Shown here piece after piece: positions 23,283-32,648 of a stretch of 64,000 nt of DNA. Positions within the stretch are counted from its first letter, which is position 1. Every line of letters begins with the position of its first letter. This stretch comes from Bradyrhizobium sp. ORS 278. Lineage in GTDB: Bacteria > Pseudomonadota > Alphaproteobacteria > Rhizobiales > Xanthobacteraceae. A program made the translations under genes and the position numbers. The stretch spans positions 3,782,001-3,846,000 of the forward strand of contig NC_009445.1 of assembly GCF_000026145.1 (NCBI RefSeq), written 5' to 3'. The notes beneath the pieces are model-generated. The model searched no databases and was not told the DNA's origin. It saw only the letters and a list, made by a program, of their open reading frames with translations.

Positions 23283-25022
23283 TTGAGCTTCCCGCGCGAC
23301 AAGAGTTGCTGGGACACCTCCTGCCCAGATTGGGAAGATCGCATCCGCAACGGGCGCTCGCTGCTGCCGGATCTGCCGTTGTTCGCCGATGAGGCCGACA
23401 TGGGGCTGGCGTTCTTCGACGAGCTGAAGCTGCCGGACGTGCCGGGGACGCCGCGCCTCGGCGATGCCGCCGGCCAATGGTTCCGCGACCTGGTCCGCGC
23501 CGTGTTCGGCTCCTGGGATCCGGTCAACAGGGTCCGCATGATCCGCGATTTCTTCGCGCTCGTGCCGAAAGGATCGTCGAAAACGACCTATTCGGCGGCG
23601 CTGATGATCGTCGCGATGCTGATGAATTTCCGGCCGCGTGGCACCGCGCTGTTTCTCGGCGAGACGCAGGCCGTCGCCGATCGCGCCTATGAGCAGGCGG
23701 TCGGCATGATCGAGGAATCGCCGGATCTGCGGCGCCGCTTCAAGCCGCGTGACTACGACAAGACGATCGAGGACCTGGTCACCAAGTCCGAGATCATGAT
23801 CGCGAGCTTCGATCTGAAGATCCTGACCGGCGCGATGGCTCTCATCTTCGTTCTGCTCGACGAGCTGCACCTGCTCGGCAAGCGCGCGCACACCTCGCGC
23901 GTGCTGCGCCAGATCCGCGGCGGTCTCGACAAGACCGAGGAGGGCGTGCTGGTCATCACCACGACGCAGAGCGATGAGGCGCCGGCCGGCGCGTTCAAGA
24001 GCGAGCTGAAATTCGTTCGGAACGTGCGCGACGGCCTCTACCGGGGCAAGATCATCCGTCCGACCTTGCCGCTGCTTTACGAACTGCCTCGCGACATCGC
24101 GACATTGACGCGCGAGGAACGCAAGCACGGCGTCGAGCCGCGCTGGATGGATCCCGCCGTCTGGCCGATGGTCATGCCGAACATCAACCGTCCCATCACG
24201 GTCGCGTCGATGCTGGCCGATTTTGCCAGCGAGCGCGAGAAGGGTGCGGACGCCGTCAGCGTTTGGGCCTCGCAGCATCTTAATATCGAGATCGGCACCG
24301 GCACGAACGACGACGGCTGGTCCGGCGCCGATCTTTGGGACGCGCAGGCTGACGAGACGCTCGATTTGGAGGCGCTTCTGGAGCGCTCCGAGGTGGTCGT
24401 GATCGGCGTCGACGGTGGCGGCCGCGATGATCTGCTCGGCCTGGCCGTTATGGGCCGCGAGAAGGGCACGCGCCATTGGCTGTCCGTCTGTTACGGCTGG
24501 GCCGATCCGATCGTGCTGGAGCGGCGCAAAGAAATTGCCGCGCATCTCGACGACTTCGAGAAGGAGGGGACGTTCTCGATCCTTCCGGTCGCCGAGGCGC
24601 TGGCCGAGCTGACCAGTCTCGTCGCCTGCATCAAGGCGTCGGGCCTGTTGCCTGAAAAAAACGCGGTCGGCATCGATCCGAACCGCGCCGCGGCGCTGTT
24701 CGAAGCGCTGTTCGCGGGTGGCATTACCGAGGACATGATCCGCCGGCTGCTGCAGGGCCCGGCGCTCGCGCCCGCGGTGTACGGCCTCGATCTCAAGCTC
24801 GCCGATGGGACGTATTTCCACGCCGACCAGGCGCTGATGACCTGGGTCGTTGGCAACGCCAAGGTTGAGCAGCGCGGCAACGCCGACATGATCACCAAGC
24901 AGGTCGCCGGGCGCGCCAAGATCGACCCGCTGATCGCGCTGCTGCAGGCCACGATCCTGATGAGCTGGAATCCTCAAGCCGGTCTGCTGGTGACCGGCTC
25001 CGACATCCTGATGGTGGTCTGA
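23283..25022 (+). CDS. terL: Terminase large subunit
   Basis: 579 residues. ATPase part: LVPKGSSKTTYSAALM (Walker A-like) near residue 95 and FVLLDELHLLGKR (Walker B and Glu) near 195. Nuclease part: VVIGVDGGGRDDLLGLAV near 375, then downstream acidic residues. It packages phage DNA and cuts concatemers. The TTG at 23283 is preferred as start since GGAGGGG lies 7-8 bases upstream and no ATG fits better. Full length for the HK97-type family. Confidence 0.9.
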   Translation: MSFPRDKSCWDTSCPDWEDRIRNGRSLLPDLPLFADEADMGLAFFDELKLPDVPGTPRLGDAAGQWFRDLVRAVFGSWDPVNRVRMIRDFFALVPKGSSKTTYSAALMIVAMLMNFRPRGTALFLGETQAVADRAYEQAVGMIEESPDLRRRFKPRDYDKTIEDLVTKSEIMIASFDLKILTGAMALIFVLLDELHLLGKRAHTSRVLRQIRGGLDKTEEGVLVITTTQSDEAPAGAFKSELKFVRNVRDGLYRGKIIRPTLPLLYELPRDIATLTREERKHGVEPRWMDPAVWPMVMPNINRPITVASMLADFASEREKGADAVSVWASQHLNIEIGTGTNDDGWSGADLWDAQADETLDLEALLERSEVVVIGVDGGGRDDLLGLAVMGREKGTRHWLSVCYGWADPIVLERRKEIAAHLDDFEKEGTFSILPVAEALAELTSLVACIKASGLLPEKNAVGIDPNRAAALFEALFAGGITEDMIRRLLQGPALAPAVYGLDLKLADGTYFHADQALMTWVVGNAKVEQRGNADMITKQVAGRAKIDPLIALLQATILMSWNPQAGLLVTGSDILMVV

Positions 25023-26347
25023 TGGGACTTCGTTCCGGCCTTGGATGGGCGCTGCGCGGCATGGCCAGCGTGCTCGATAGCGCGATGGACCATAGCGACG
25101 TCTGGGGCGAGCATTGGTGGGGCGGCGGATATCCCTCGATCGCGGGCGTCGTCGTCAACGATGAGCGCGTGTCGCAGCTCGCGGCCGTGCAGTCGGTGCG
25201 CCAGGGCTTGTCCTCGGCGATGTCATCGCTGCCGGTGACGGTGTTCCGCAAGGGCGCAGACGGCGCGCGCGAGGCGCTGCCGCAGCATCCGATTTCCCGG
25301 CTGCTCGGCTGCCGTCCGAATGCGCGCCAGACCCCGGCCGAATTCATCGGCGAGCTGGCGTGGCATGTCTCGTACTATCGCAACGGCTATTGCCGCGTCA
25401 TTCCGGGCGAACCCGGCGCCGATGACTACGCGGCCGGCTCGCTGGAGATCCTGCATCCCAAGCGCTTTGCCAAGCTGGAGCGCGGCATCGACGGGCATCT
25501 GTACTACACGTTCAATCCGCCGCGGACGATCGTGCAGGGCGCTCAGATCGCGACCGAGACCTATCGCGACGACGAGATCTGGCACATTCGCGGTAACCCG
25601 CTGCAGGAGGACGGGCTGCTCGGCGAGCCGATCTGGGCAACCGCCAAGCAAGTGTTTGCCCGTGCCATCGCCGTGCACGAATACGGCGACATCTGGTTTG
25701 CGAACAACGGCCAGTCCGGCGGCGTGATCAAGCATCCCGGCACGTTCAAGGACAAGGCCGATCGCGACGTGTTTCTCGACAATTGGCGCGCGATGGGCAC
25801 CGGACGCAACCGGCATCGCGACCGTCTACTGACCCATGGCGTCGATTACACGCCTATCAAGGTCACCAACGCCGAGGCGCAGCTGCTGGAGACCGAGAAG
25901 GCCAGCGACATCGACGTGTTTGGCCTGTGGTCCTATCCGCCGCACCTTGCCGGCCGGCTCGATCGGGCGACGTTCTCGAACATCGAACAGCAGTCGCTGA
26001 ATTTCGTCGTCTACTGCCTGGCGCCGCTTGCCATTGCGATCGAGCAGGGCGCCGAGCGCGATTTCCTCGGCGGCCAGGATGCGGAGCTGTTCATCGAATT
26101 CAACTTCGCCGGACTGCTGCGCGGGGACCTGCTGAATCGCTATCGCGCCTATCTGATCGGCCGACAGGGCGAATGGCTCTCGGCGAACGACATCCGGCGC
26201 TTCGAAAACATGTCGCCGCGCACGGATGAAGGCGGCGACGACTACACCAATCCGCAGACCAAGAGCGGGGCGGCTGGCGCGGCCGATGGCGCCGGCAGCG
26301 ATGACGGCGACGGTGCCGACAACGAGAACAAGCCGAGCAAGGATTGA
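25022..26347 (+). CDS. HK97-family portal protein
   Basis: 441 residues. Recognisable portal segments: RQGLSSAMSSLPVTVFRK in the wing, YRDDEIWHIRGNPL, FANNGQSGGVIKHPG and SNIEQQSLNFVVYCLAPLA. It forms the dodecameric ring at the packaging vertex. Acidic, glycine-rich C-terminus. It overlaps the terL stop. Confidence 0.9.
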   Translation: MGLRSGLGWALRGMASVLDSAMDHSDVWGEHWWGGGYPSIAGVVVNDERVSQLAAVQSVRQGLSSAMSSLPVTVFRKGADGAREALPQHPISRLLGCRPNARQTPAEFIGELAWHVSYYRNGYCRVIPGEPGADDYAAGSLEILHPKRFAKLERGIDGHLYYTFNPPRTIVQGAQIATETYRDDEIWHIRGNPLQEDGLLGEPIWATAKQVFARAIAVHEYGDIWFANNGQSGGVIKHPGTFKDKADRDVFLDNWRAMGTGRNRHRDRLLTHGVDYTPIKVTNAEAQLLETEKASDIDVFGLWSYPPHLAGRLDRATFSNIEQQSLNFVVYCLAPLAIAIEQGAERDFLGGQDAELFIEFNFAGLLRGDLLNRYRAYLIGRQGEWLSANDIRRFENMSPRTDEGGDDYTNPQTKSGAAGAADGAGSDDGDGADNENKPSKD

Positions 26348-26352
26348 GCGCC

Positions 26353-27213
26353 ATGGCGAAGGACAAGCACCTGCAGAAGGTCATCGCGCAGATCTCCGCG
26401 ATCGACCCCGTTGTGGCGCTCGATTTGGAGGCGCTGACCGGCTGCCTCGCGCGGGCGATTGCCCGCGAGGAACAGCGCGCCGCGGCCGTGGCCAGTGTGC
26501 CGACGCAGCCGAGCAAGATCGCGCTGATCTCGGTCTCCGGCCCGCTGACGCCGAGGGGCAGCTGGTACGGCTCCTCGCTCGCTCAGATCGCGGCGCAGGT
26601 CGCGCGCGCGGCCGCTGACGCCGATGTCGGCAGCATCATCCTCGACGTCGACAGTCCTGGCGGCACCGTCGCCGGCACCGCGGAGGCAGCGGCGGCAGTC
26701 GCCGAGGCCGCACAAAGGAAACCGTGCGTTGCCTGCGTCAACACGCTGGCCGCCTCTGCCGCCTATTGGATCGCCTCGCAGGCCTCTGAGATCGTCATGA
26801 CGCCATCCGCCGACGTTGGCTCGATCGGCGCGATGGTGATGCACGTCGACTACTCCAAGGCGCTCGAAGATGCCGGTATCACGGTGACCATGATCCGCTC
26901 GGAACAGTCGCCGAAGAAGAACGAGGCGCATCCGTTTGGCCCGCTGTCGGACGAGGCACGCGCCAACCTGCAATCGCGCGTCAACGATGCCGGCGCCGAT
27001 TTCATCCGCGCCGTCGCCTCCGGCCGGCGTGTGACGCAGTCGAAAGTGAAGGAAGATTTTGGCCAGGGCCGCATGTTCGGCGCACGCGAGGCGGTTGCCC
27101 GCGGTATGGTTGACCGCATTTCAACGTTCGATGAATTAGTATCGAGGCTGAGCATGACAAAGAGGTCGGCAATGATCGGCAATCGCCGCCGCTCCTCGTT
27201 CACCTTCGAATGA
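26353..27213 (+). CDS. Prohead protease, S49/SppA-like
   Basis: 286 residues. ILDVDSPGGTVAG (oxyanion/hydrophobic loop), NTLAASAAYWIASQA with the nucleophilic serine, and DVGSIGAMVMHVDYS match S49/ClpP-like head maturation proteases. It would cut the capsid delta domain and scaffold. ATG 26353 is preferred over TTG 26344. The next gene is a non-structural insertion (27313-28047) rather than the capsid gene. Confidence 0.88.
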   Translation: MAKDKHLQKVIAQISAIDPVVALDLEALTGCLARAIAREEQRAAAVASVPTQPSKIALISVSGPLTPRGSWYGSSLAQIAAQVARAAADADVGSIILDVDSPGGTVAGTAEAAAAVAEAAQRKPCVACVNTLAASAAYWIASQASEIVMTPSADVGSIGAMVMHVDYSKALEDAGITVTMIRSEQSPKKNEAHPFGPLSDEARANLQSRVNDAGADFIRAVASGRRVTQSKVKEDFGQGRMFGAREAVARGMVDRISTFDELVSRLSMTKRSAMIGNRRRSSFTFE

Positions 27214-27312
27214 TCGTCGAGCGTCTTTGATGGGACCTGATGTAAACGAGTTGCGTGAAATAGACAAAGATATAAACTGAAGTTATTAGCAGCGGGGTCA
27301 TGGAGGCGGCAA

Positions 27313-28047
27313 TTGGGACATGTAATTGATGTCGCGATTAATTTGTTTATCCTAGTTGCTGGCAGCCTAGCGTTGCGCGAAAGACATTCGCGTGAACTCT
27401 ATATCTTATGGTACATATTCTCCGGTTTTTTTCTCGTGTTTCTAGCAGTAGAAGTGCGAGCGCTGCATTCAGGGAAAGATATTTTAGATCTATTTGGTCA
27501 GTACGATTATATTTATCTCGCTCTCACTGATTTCGATGACGAACTGTTGTTCGCGTCCGGCCTGTTATACCTCGGAGTTGGACCGCAGATATTGGCATAT
27601 GTTCTTGCGGGCCTTTTTGGGTGCGCATCACCGCCTCAATTTGTACGAAAAATTGGAAGCGCCGCTATTCTTAGCTTGGTGAAATTTCTAATCGGAGCCG
27701 GCGGAATTGGACTCGGCACATCGGTTGGGTACGCTTATTTTGACGGTGTTGGTGATTTCTTTAGGTGGGGTTTTCCCGGAGCATTGAACTACGTTGGCTT
27801 CGGATTTCTCCTTGCGGGTTTTCACTACAATCCATCGGGAACATTGATGCGGGTTCTTCGCCCGGCGGCGCTGGTCAGAAAAGCCGCTTCGCAATTCTTG
27901 GAGAAACGAGGCCTTGTATGGCCGAAACGCAGGCGATTGGATCTGTCGTTAGTTGATCAATTTGCGCGAGTCAGCCTCCCCCGATGGCTGACGAGGTGCT
28001 CTCGCCACGAGGTATTCGTTAGCGAAGCGCCCGAGAGCGATAAATAG
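27313..28047 (+). CDS. Multi-pass membrane cargo protein
   Basis: 244 residues with four to six predicted transmembrane segments (LFILVAGSLAL, LWYIFSGFFLVFLAVEV, LGVGPQILAYVLAGLFGC, LVKFLIGAGGIGLGTSVGYAYF) and a basic C-terminal tail (KRRRLDLSL). The reading frame has no upstream ATG; TTG 27313 is preceded by GGAGGC. GC and codon use are clearly lower than in the flanking head genes, and the gene is inserted between protease and capsid, as is usual for acquired cargo. Superinfection exclusion is one possibility. Confidence 0.65.
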   Translation: MGHVIDVAINLFILVAGSLALRERHSRELYILWYIFSGFFLVFLAVEVRALHSGKDILDLFGQYDYIYLALTDFDDELLFASGLLYLGVGPQILAYVLAGLFGCASPPQFVRKIGSAAILSLVKFLIGAGGIGLGTSVGYAYFDGVGDFFRWGFPGALNYVGFGFLLAGFHYNPSGTLMRVLRPAALVRKAASQFLEKRGLVWPKRRRLDLSLVDQFARVSLPRWLTRCSRHEVFVSEAPESDK

Positions 28048-28164
28048 TCATAAGCCAATCCATGCCAAAGTACCGAAAGCCATCGTTAAATGTAGTAGCG
28101 TCGGATCCGTTCTGAAAACTGACTGCATTAAGCAGTGTCCCCTATTCCCGAGCATTCTGCATCC

Positions 28165-28204
28165 GCCCGGACCGCAGGATGTATCGCATCTGCGTCGTCC
28201 GGGC
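28165..28204 (+). repeat. Long hairpin in the capsid mRNA leader
   Basis: GCCCGGAC and GTCCGGGC are perfect 8-bp arms, and inside them CGCA/TGCG and GATG/CATC pair too, giving about 16 bp with small bulges. It lies 36 bases upstream of the capsid ATG. No U-tract follows, so it is not a normal terminator; stabilising or processing of the capsid mRNA is possible. Confidence 0.6.
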
Positions 28205-28240
28205 TCCCCTCATAATCTTCTAAACAGGAGTTGCGATCCC

Positions 28241-29551
28241 ATGAAGGATCTCAAGAAACTGCGCGCGTCCCGTGCCGAGAAGGCCAGGCTCGGCAAAGGC
28301 AAGCTCGACCGTCTCAATGCGCTGCTCGACAAGGCCGATCTGACCGAGGCCGAGCAGGCCGAGCTGACCAAGCTGGAGGGCGAGGTCGATGCGCTCGAGG
28401 CCGAGGTCAAGCAGCTGGATTCCGAGATCGCGGCCGAGGAGAGAAAAGCCTCGCGCGCCCGCCTGTTCGGCGCCACGGCGCTCGGCGGCCCGGCTCTCGC
28501 GACCGTCGTGAACGACAGCGATCCGGCCCGCACCGCGGGCTTCAAGAATCTGGCCGAGTTCGCCGTCGCCGTGCGCAATTTCCAGGTTGCCGGCATCGCG
28601 GATCCGCGCATCACCGGTGCTGCCTCCGGCTATCAGCAGAACCAGGGGTCGTCGGGTGAGGGTGTGCTGGTCCCGACCGAATGGCGCGAGCAGATCTGGA
28701 GCCTGGTGTTTGCCGACAATGATCTGCTCGGTTTCTGCAATCCAGAACCGACGCAGGGCAACACGGTCGGCATCGTCAAGGATGAGACCACGCCGTGGGG
28801 TGCCGCGGGTGTCCAGGCGGCTTGGCGCTCGGAAGGCACGCAGATGATCGCCAGCAAGGCAGCCCTGACGCCTGAGATCCTGCAGCTGCACGAGCTGTAT
28901 GCGTTCGTGCTCGCGACCAACGAGGTGCTCGATGACGCGCCGCGGCTGCAGAACCGCATCACGGTCCAGGCCGCGCGCGCGATCCGCTGGAAGCTGTTCG
29001 AAGCCGTGTGCTTCGGCGACGGCAACGGCAAGCCGCTCGGCTTCATGGCGTCCCCGGCGCTGGTGACGGCGCCGGCGGAAGGCGGCCAGTCGGCCGGCAC
29101 CATCGTGACCGCCAACATCCTCAAGATGATGGCGCGGCTGTTCGAAATGCCCGGCGGAAATCCGATCTGGCTCGCCAACCGCGACACGATTCCGCAGCTC
29201 GGCACCATGACCATCGGCAACAATGCCGCCTTCCTGCCGGTCAACCAGGCGCTGACCGGTTCGCCGTTCAAGAATACGCTGGCCGGCGACCCGCTGTTGT
29301 TCAACGAGCATTGCCAGACGGTCGGCACGACCGGCGACATCGTGCTGGCCGATCTCTCCGGCTATGCGCTGGCGACCAAGCAGGGCGGCGGCATCGACTT
29401 CGCGGCGTCGATCCATCTGTTCTTCGACCAGAACCTGACCGCCTTCCGCTGGATCATCCGTGCCGGCGGCCAGCCCTATCTGTCGAAGCCGGTCCAGCCG
29501 GCCAAGGGTGCGACTGCCAAGTCGCATTTCGTGGCGCTCGCCGCTCGCTGA
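28241..29551 (+). CDS. Major capsid protein, HK97 family
   Basis: 436 residues. Residues 1-80 form a charged coiled-coil delta domain (DLKKLRASRAEKARLGKG, VDALEAEVKQLDSEIAAEE) that the protease would remove. The remainder shows the HK97 pattern: VPTEWREQIWSLV, GNTVGIVKDETTPWGAAG, LHELYAFVLATNEVLDDAP, and FRWIIRAGGQPYLSKP near the end. It assembles the head shell. Confidence 0.9.
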   Translation: MKDLKKLRASRAEKARLGKGKLDRLNALLDKADLTEAEQAELTKLEGEVDALEAEVKQLDSEIAAEERKASRARLFGATALGGPALATVVNDSDPARTAGFKNLAEFAVAVRNFQVAGIADPRITGAASGYQQNQGSSGEGVLVPTEWREQIWSLVFADNDLLGFCNPEPTQGNTVGIVKDETTPWGAAGVQAAWRSEGTQMIASKAALTPEILQLHELYAFVLATNEVLDDAPRLQNRITVQAARAIRWKLFEAVCFGDGNGKPLGFMASPALVTAPAEGGQSAGTIVTANILKMMARLFEMPGGNPIWLANRDTIPQLGTMTIGNNAAFLPVNQALTGSPFKNTLAGDPLLFNEHCQTVGTTGDIVLADLSGYALATKQGGGIDFAASIHLFFDQNLTAFRWIIRAGGQPYLSKPVQPAKGATAKSHFVALAAR

Positions 29552-29620
29552 TGACACCTCCGGCCGCGCGCCGACCGGCGCGCCGTCTTTCGTCCGTCAC
29601 AACTCAATAGGGCAAGCCCC

Positions 29621-30073
29621 ATGACCGCAGCTCCCGCACTCCTTCCGTCCCAGCGCGTCGCCATCGTCGGCGCCATCCCGCCGCAGTCGGCGGCCGCCGT
29701 CCAGACCTCCGGCTGGATCGATGCGACCACCTTCCACAACTACTTGTCCATGGTGCAGCTCGGTGCCATCGGCGCCGCCGCGACCGTCGACGCCAAGCTG
29801 CAGCAGGCGACCGACAACACCGGCACCGGCGCCAAGGATGTCACCGGCAAGGCCATCGTGCAGTTCACCAAGGCCAATACCGACGACAACAAACAGGCCG
29901 TGATCAACCTCAAGCAGGAGGATCTCGACTTCAACAACGGCTTCAAGTGGTTCCGCCTGTCGATCACCCCGGCTGTCGCGGCCACGCTGATTGCCGGCAC
30001 CGTGTTCGGCGTCGATCCCCGCTTCGGCTTCGCCAGCGACAACAAGGCGGCCAGCGAAGCGCAGATCATCTGA
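29621..30073 (+). CDS. Probable head decoration or minor head protein
   Basis: 150 residues immediately after the capsid gene. Beta-rich pattern, with ATTFHNYLSMVQLGAIGAAATVDAK and KWFRLSITPAVAATLIAGTVFGVDPRFG resembling head proteins of alphaproteobacterial siphophages. I do not recognise a named family. Spacing 69 bases from the capsid stop. Confidence 0.6.
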   Translation: MTAAPALLPSQRVAIVGAIPPQSAAAVQTSGWIDATTFHNYLSMVQLGAIGAAATVDAKLQQATDNTGTGAKDVTGKAIVQFTKANTDDNKQAVINLKQEDLDFNNGFKWFRLSITPAVAATLIAGTVFGVDPRFGFASDNKAASEAQII

Positions 30074-30145
30074 TCGTCTGTTGCGTGAGTGCGCGAGCCC
30101 TTCGCGGGGCTCGCGTCCGGTTTCCTCGAACAGGATCTTCAGCCC

Positions 30146-31414
30146 ATGGCTTCCGCGGAATATTCCTCGCCAAACGGCAAGACCGTCGCCTCCGGGACGT
30201 CAATGGACAGCCTGCTGTCCGACGACTTCGGAGGCAGCGCAATCAATGCGACAGTCTGGGACGTCATCGACGGCGGCTTGCCTGCGGTCGTTGCCAACGT
30301 GGCCGTGTCCGCGCTGCAGAGCGCGCCGGTCGCGACCTTCAGCCAGGCCAAGATCGGATCTGGCATCGCCGGCATCACCGACAGCGTGTCGGCCTCCGGC
30401 CTGACCGTCAACATGGGCACCACGACCGGCGCCGAGCGCTGGTATCTCTCGCGGCAGATCTTCGCAGGCAAAGAGGATATTCTCGTCATCCTCTCGAAGT
30501 CGCAGGTGGTCGCAGGAAATTCGATCTATATCGGCCTGTGCGAGGTAGATCCGGCAAGCGGCATTCCGCTGCTCAATCCAAACTTCGCCGCTGACGGCAA
30601 CGGCTCGATGGAATTCACGAACCGCGGCGGCGCCGAGTTCGGTCTCAGCGGGACGAATACCGCTTTCCAGGCCGAGGCGATCGGCGACAGCTCGTCGACC
30701 AAGGCGGTTGGCAATGCCGGCGCAGCCGGCGCGGCTTGGACCACGGCGCAGGAATGCCTGATCGAGATCGACAGCCGAGACATCACGGTTTCAACGGCAT
30801 CGGTCGACTCGGTGGCTGCGAAGGCCTCGGGCGGCTCGCGGGTCTCGTCCCAATGCCCGAACGATAAGCGGCTCTATAAGCTGGTGATGCGCTTCCGCAA
30901 TCCGACGGCGCCGGGGTCGGCGACATCGGTGACCGTCCAGCGCGTGCTCGTGGTCGACAACTATGAACAACGCGTGCAGATCTCGACGGGTGAGGGCGAT
31001 CAGCTGGCGAGCAAGGCCGTTGCCGTCAACGTGGTCACTGCTGCGTCTACGCCCGTCACCGTCAACCAGAACATCCAGGCCGCGCACAAACTCACCTCGG
31101 CGGCCACGACAAACGCGACGCTCGTCAAGGCCGGCCAGACCCTGATCTGGGGCGGCCTCGTGATGAACACGGTGGCTGCAGTCCGCTACCTCAAATTCTA
31201 CAACAAGGCGACGGCGCCGGTCGTGGGCACTGACACGCCTGTTCTCACGATCCCGCTTCCGCAGAATGTGCCGATCTCGCTTCTCGACCTGGTCGGCTCA
31301 TGGAGCTGGAAGGCTACGCTCGGCCTCGGCTATGCCATCACGGGCGCTCCGGCTGATAACGACACCACCGCTGTAGGCGCTGGCGACGTCATGGTGAACA
31401 TCATCTATCAATAG
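30146..31414 (+). CDS. Large structural protein, function not assigned
   Basis: 422 residues, beta-rich, with many Gly/Ala/Ser/Thr stretches, for example STKAVGNAGAAGAAWTTAQ. It resembles surface fibre or decoration proteins rather than enzymes. Position between the head decoration gene and the connector genes suggests a head fibre or head decoration. ATG 30146 gives a start MASAEYSSPNGKT. No signal peptide. Confidence 0.55.
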   Translation: MASAEYSSPNGKTVASGTSMDSLLSDDFGGSAINATVWDVIDGGLPAVVANVAVSALQSAPVATFSQAKIGSGIAGITDSVSASGLTVNMGTTTGAERWYLSRQIFAGKEDILVILSKSQVVAGNSIYIGLCEVDPASGIPLLNPNFAADGNGSMEFTNRGGAEFGLSGTNTAFQAEAIGDSSSTKAVGNAGAAGAAWTTAQECLIEIDSRDITVSTASVDSVAAKASGGSRVSSQCPNDKRLYKLVMRFRNPTAPGSATSVTVQRVLVVDNYEQRVQISTGEGDQLASKAVAVNVVTAASTPVTVNQNIQAAHKLTSAATTNATLVKAGQTLIWGGLVMNTVAAVRYLKFYNKATAPVVGTDTPVLTIPLPQNVPISLLDLVGSWSWKATLGLGYAITGAPADNDTTAVGAGDVMVNIIYQ

Positions 31415-31426
31415 TGGGGGCGCAAA

Positions 31427-31642
31427 ATGGCCGCCTGGCAAATCATGCTCAAGGGCGTTCCGCAGGTCGCGCCCAACTCGAATCCGCCGGCAACCTGGTT
31501 CTTCGACGACGCCATGCCTGAGCAAGTGGGCGCGGGCTCCGTCTCGACCGATGTCGTCCGCGCCTATGTCGCCGAGCAGGACGCGCTCGCGGATGGCTTC
31601 AACTACGTCGGCCAGTCGCCGGCTTCGCTAGCGCAAGGCTGA
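31427..31642 (+). CDS. Small structural protein
   Basis: 71 residues starting MAAWQIMLKGVPQVAPNSN. Spacing of only 12 bases from the previous gene and 2 from the next suggests one transcriptional unit in the head-tail junction region. Function unknown. Confidence 0.55.
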   Translation: MAAWQIMLKGVPQVAPNSNPPATWFFDDAMPEQVGAGSVSTDVVRAYVAEQDALADGFNYVGQSPASLAQG

Positions 31643-31644
31643 TC

Positions 31645-32259
31645 ATGCTCCGCATCACCGCGACAACCGGGCCCGTGCCGGTCTCGCTCGCCGAGGCTAA
31701 GGCGCAGTTGCCGGCCTCGGCTGACGACACGACAGTCACCAGCCTCATCCTCGCGGCGACGCTGGCGGCCGAGTCGGAGACGCAGCGCTTCTTCATGAAG
31801 CGCACGGCGGAGTGGGTCCTGCCGTGCTGGCGGCGCCCACTCGAGTTGCCGATCGCGCCCGTCGACAAGTCGGCGGTCCTGTCGATCAAATACGTCGACT
31901 GGACGCAGGCGCAGGTTACGCTCGATCCCGCGACTTACGTGGTGCAGACCCGTGGGCCGACCGTGCGCATCATGCCCAAGCTCGGCCTGGTCTGGCCGCT
32001 GGTCTATCTGACGTCCGCCGAGCCGATCGTCATTGCCTTCAACGCCGGCTATGCCGATGCCGCCAGCGTGCCGGAGAACGTCAAGGCGGCCATCAAGCTG
32101 ACCGTGCGCCATCTCTATTCGCTAGGCAGCCAGAACCCGTTTCTGCGCCGCGATAGCGTCATCGGCGTCGGCGAGAAGCACTATCAGTTCGACCAGTTCT
32201 CGGCGCAGGCGCTGCCGCAGGCGGCCTCGGCGCTGCTCTGGTCGGAGCGTTGGGAGTAG
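31645..32259 (+). CDS. Head-tail connector (adaptor, HK97 gp6-like)
   Basis: 204 residues. The alpha-helical gp6-like pattern is present: SLAEAKAQLPASADDTTVTSLILAA, AESETQRFFMKRTAEW, and VKAAIKLTVRHLYSLGSQNPF. It forms the ring below the portal. Confidence 0.82.
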   Translation: MLRITATTGPVPVSLAEAKAQLPASADDTTVTSLILAATLAAESETQRFFMKRTAEWVLPCWRRPLELPIAPVDKSAVLSIKYVDWTQAQVTLDPATYVVQTRGPTVRIMPKLGLVWPLVYLTSAEPIVIAFNAGYADAASVPENVKAAIKLTVRHLYSLGSQNPFLRRDSVIGVGEKHYQFDQFSAQALPQAASALLWSERWE

Positions 32260-32264
32260 GGCAC

Positions 32265-32645
32265 ATGACGCCGGCCGAGGCGCTCGATCAGCATCGCAGC
32301 CTGCTCGCGGAAGATGGCGAGGACGTCACCGTCCGCCGCTATGCGGGCACCGGTGCGTCGAGGGCCATCGCCTCCAAGGCGGTCGCGCGCGGCCGTGTCA
32401 TCGGCGCCGGCGCCAAGCCGCTGGTCGGCGAGGTCGTGCAGGCGGGCCGGCGTGTCATCCTGGTCAACGATCCCCTGGCCGCACTCGGCTCCGGCTTCGT
32501 ATCGTTGGCCAGCCTGCTGCCATTGGCGACGGCCACCGACCGGCTGTTTTTTCGCGGCGCCGAGTTCGCCATCGATGATATCGACGACGATACCCGCCGC
32601 GTCGGCGGCGTGCTGATTGCGCTCGTCATCATGGTCAAGGGCTAG
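32265..32645 (+). CDS. Head closure (stopper) protein
   Basis: 126 residues from ATG 32265 (MTPAEALDQHRSLLAEDGED). Beta-rich pattern with VTVRRYAGTGASRA, RGRVIGAGAKPL, and AEFAIDDIDDDTRRVGG at the end, like HK97 gp7-type stopper proteins. In-frame GTG-region start upstream is less likely. Confidence 0.65.
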   Translation: MTPAEALDQHRSLLAEDGEDVTVRRYAGTGASRAIASKAVARGRVIGAGAKPLVGEVVQAGRRVILVNDPLAALGSGFVSLASLLPLATATDRLFFRGAEFAIDDIDDDTRRVGGVLIALVIMVKG

Positions 32646-32648
32646 GCC

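Noticed and set aside
23208..24977. Very long minus-strand open frame opposite terL
   Set aside because: It is the GC-rich antisense shadow of the terminase: no ribosome-binding site, composition of low-complexity Arg/Asp/Gln/His, and no domain.
28220..29557. Minus-strand frame opposite the capsid gene
   Set aside because: Antisense shadow with the same extent as the capsid gene.
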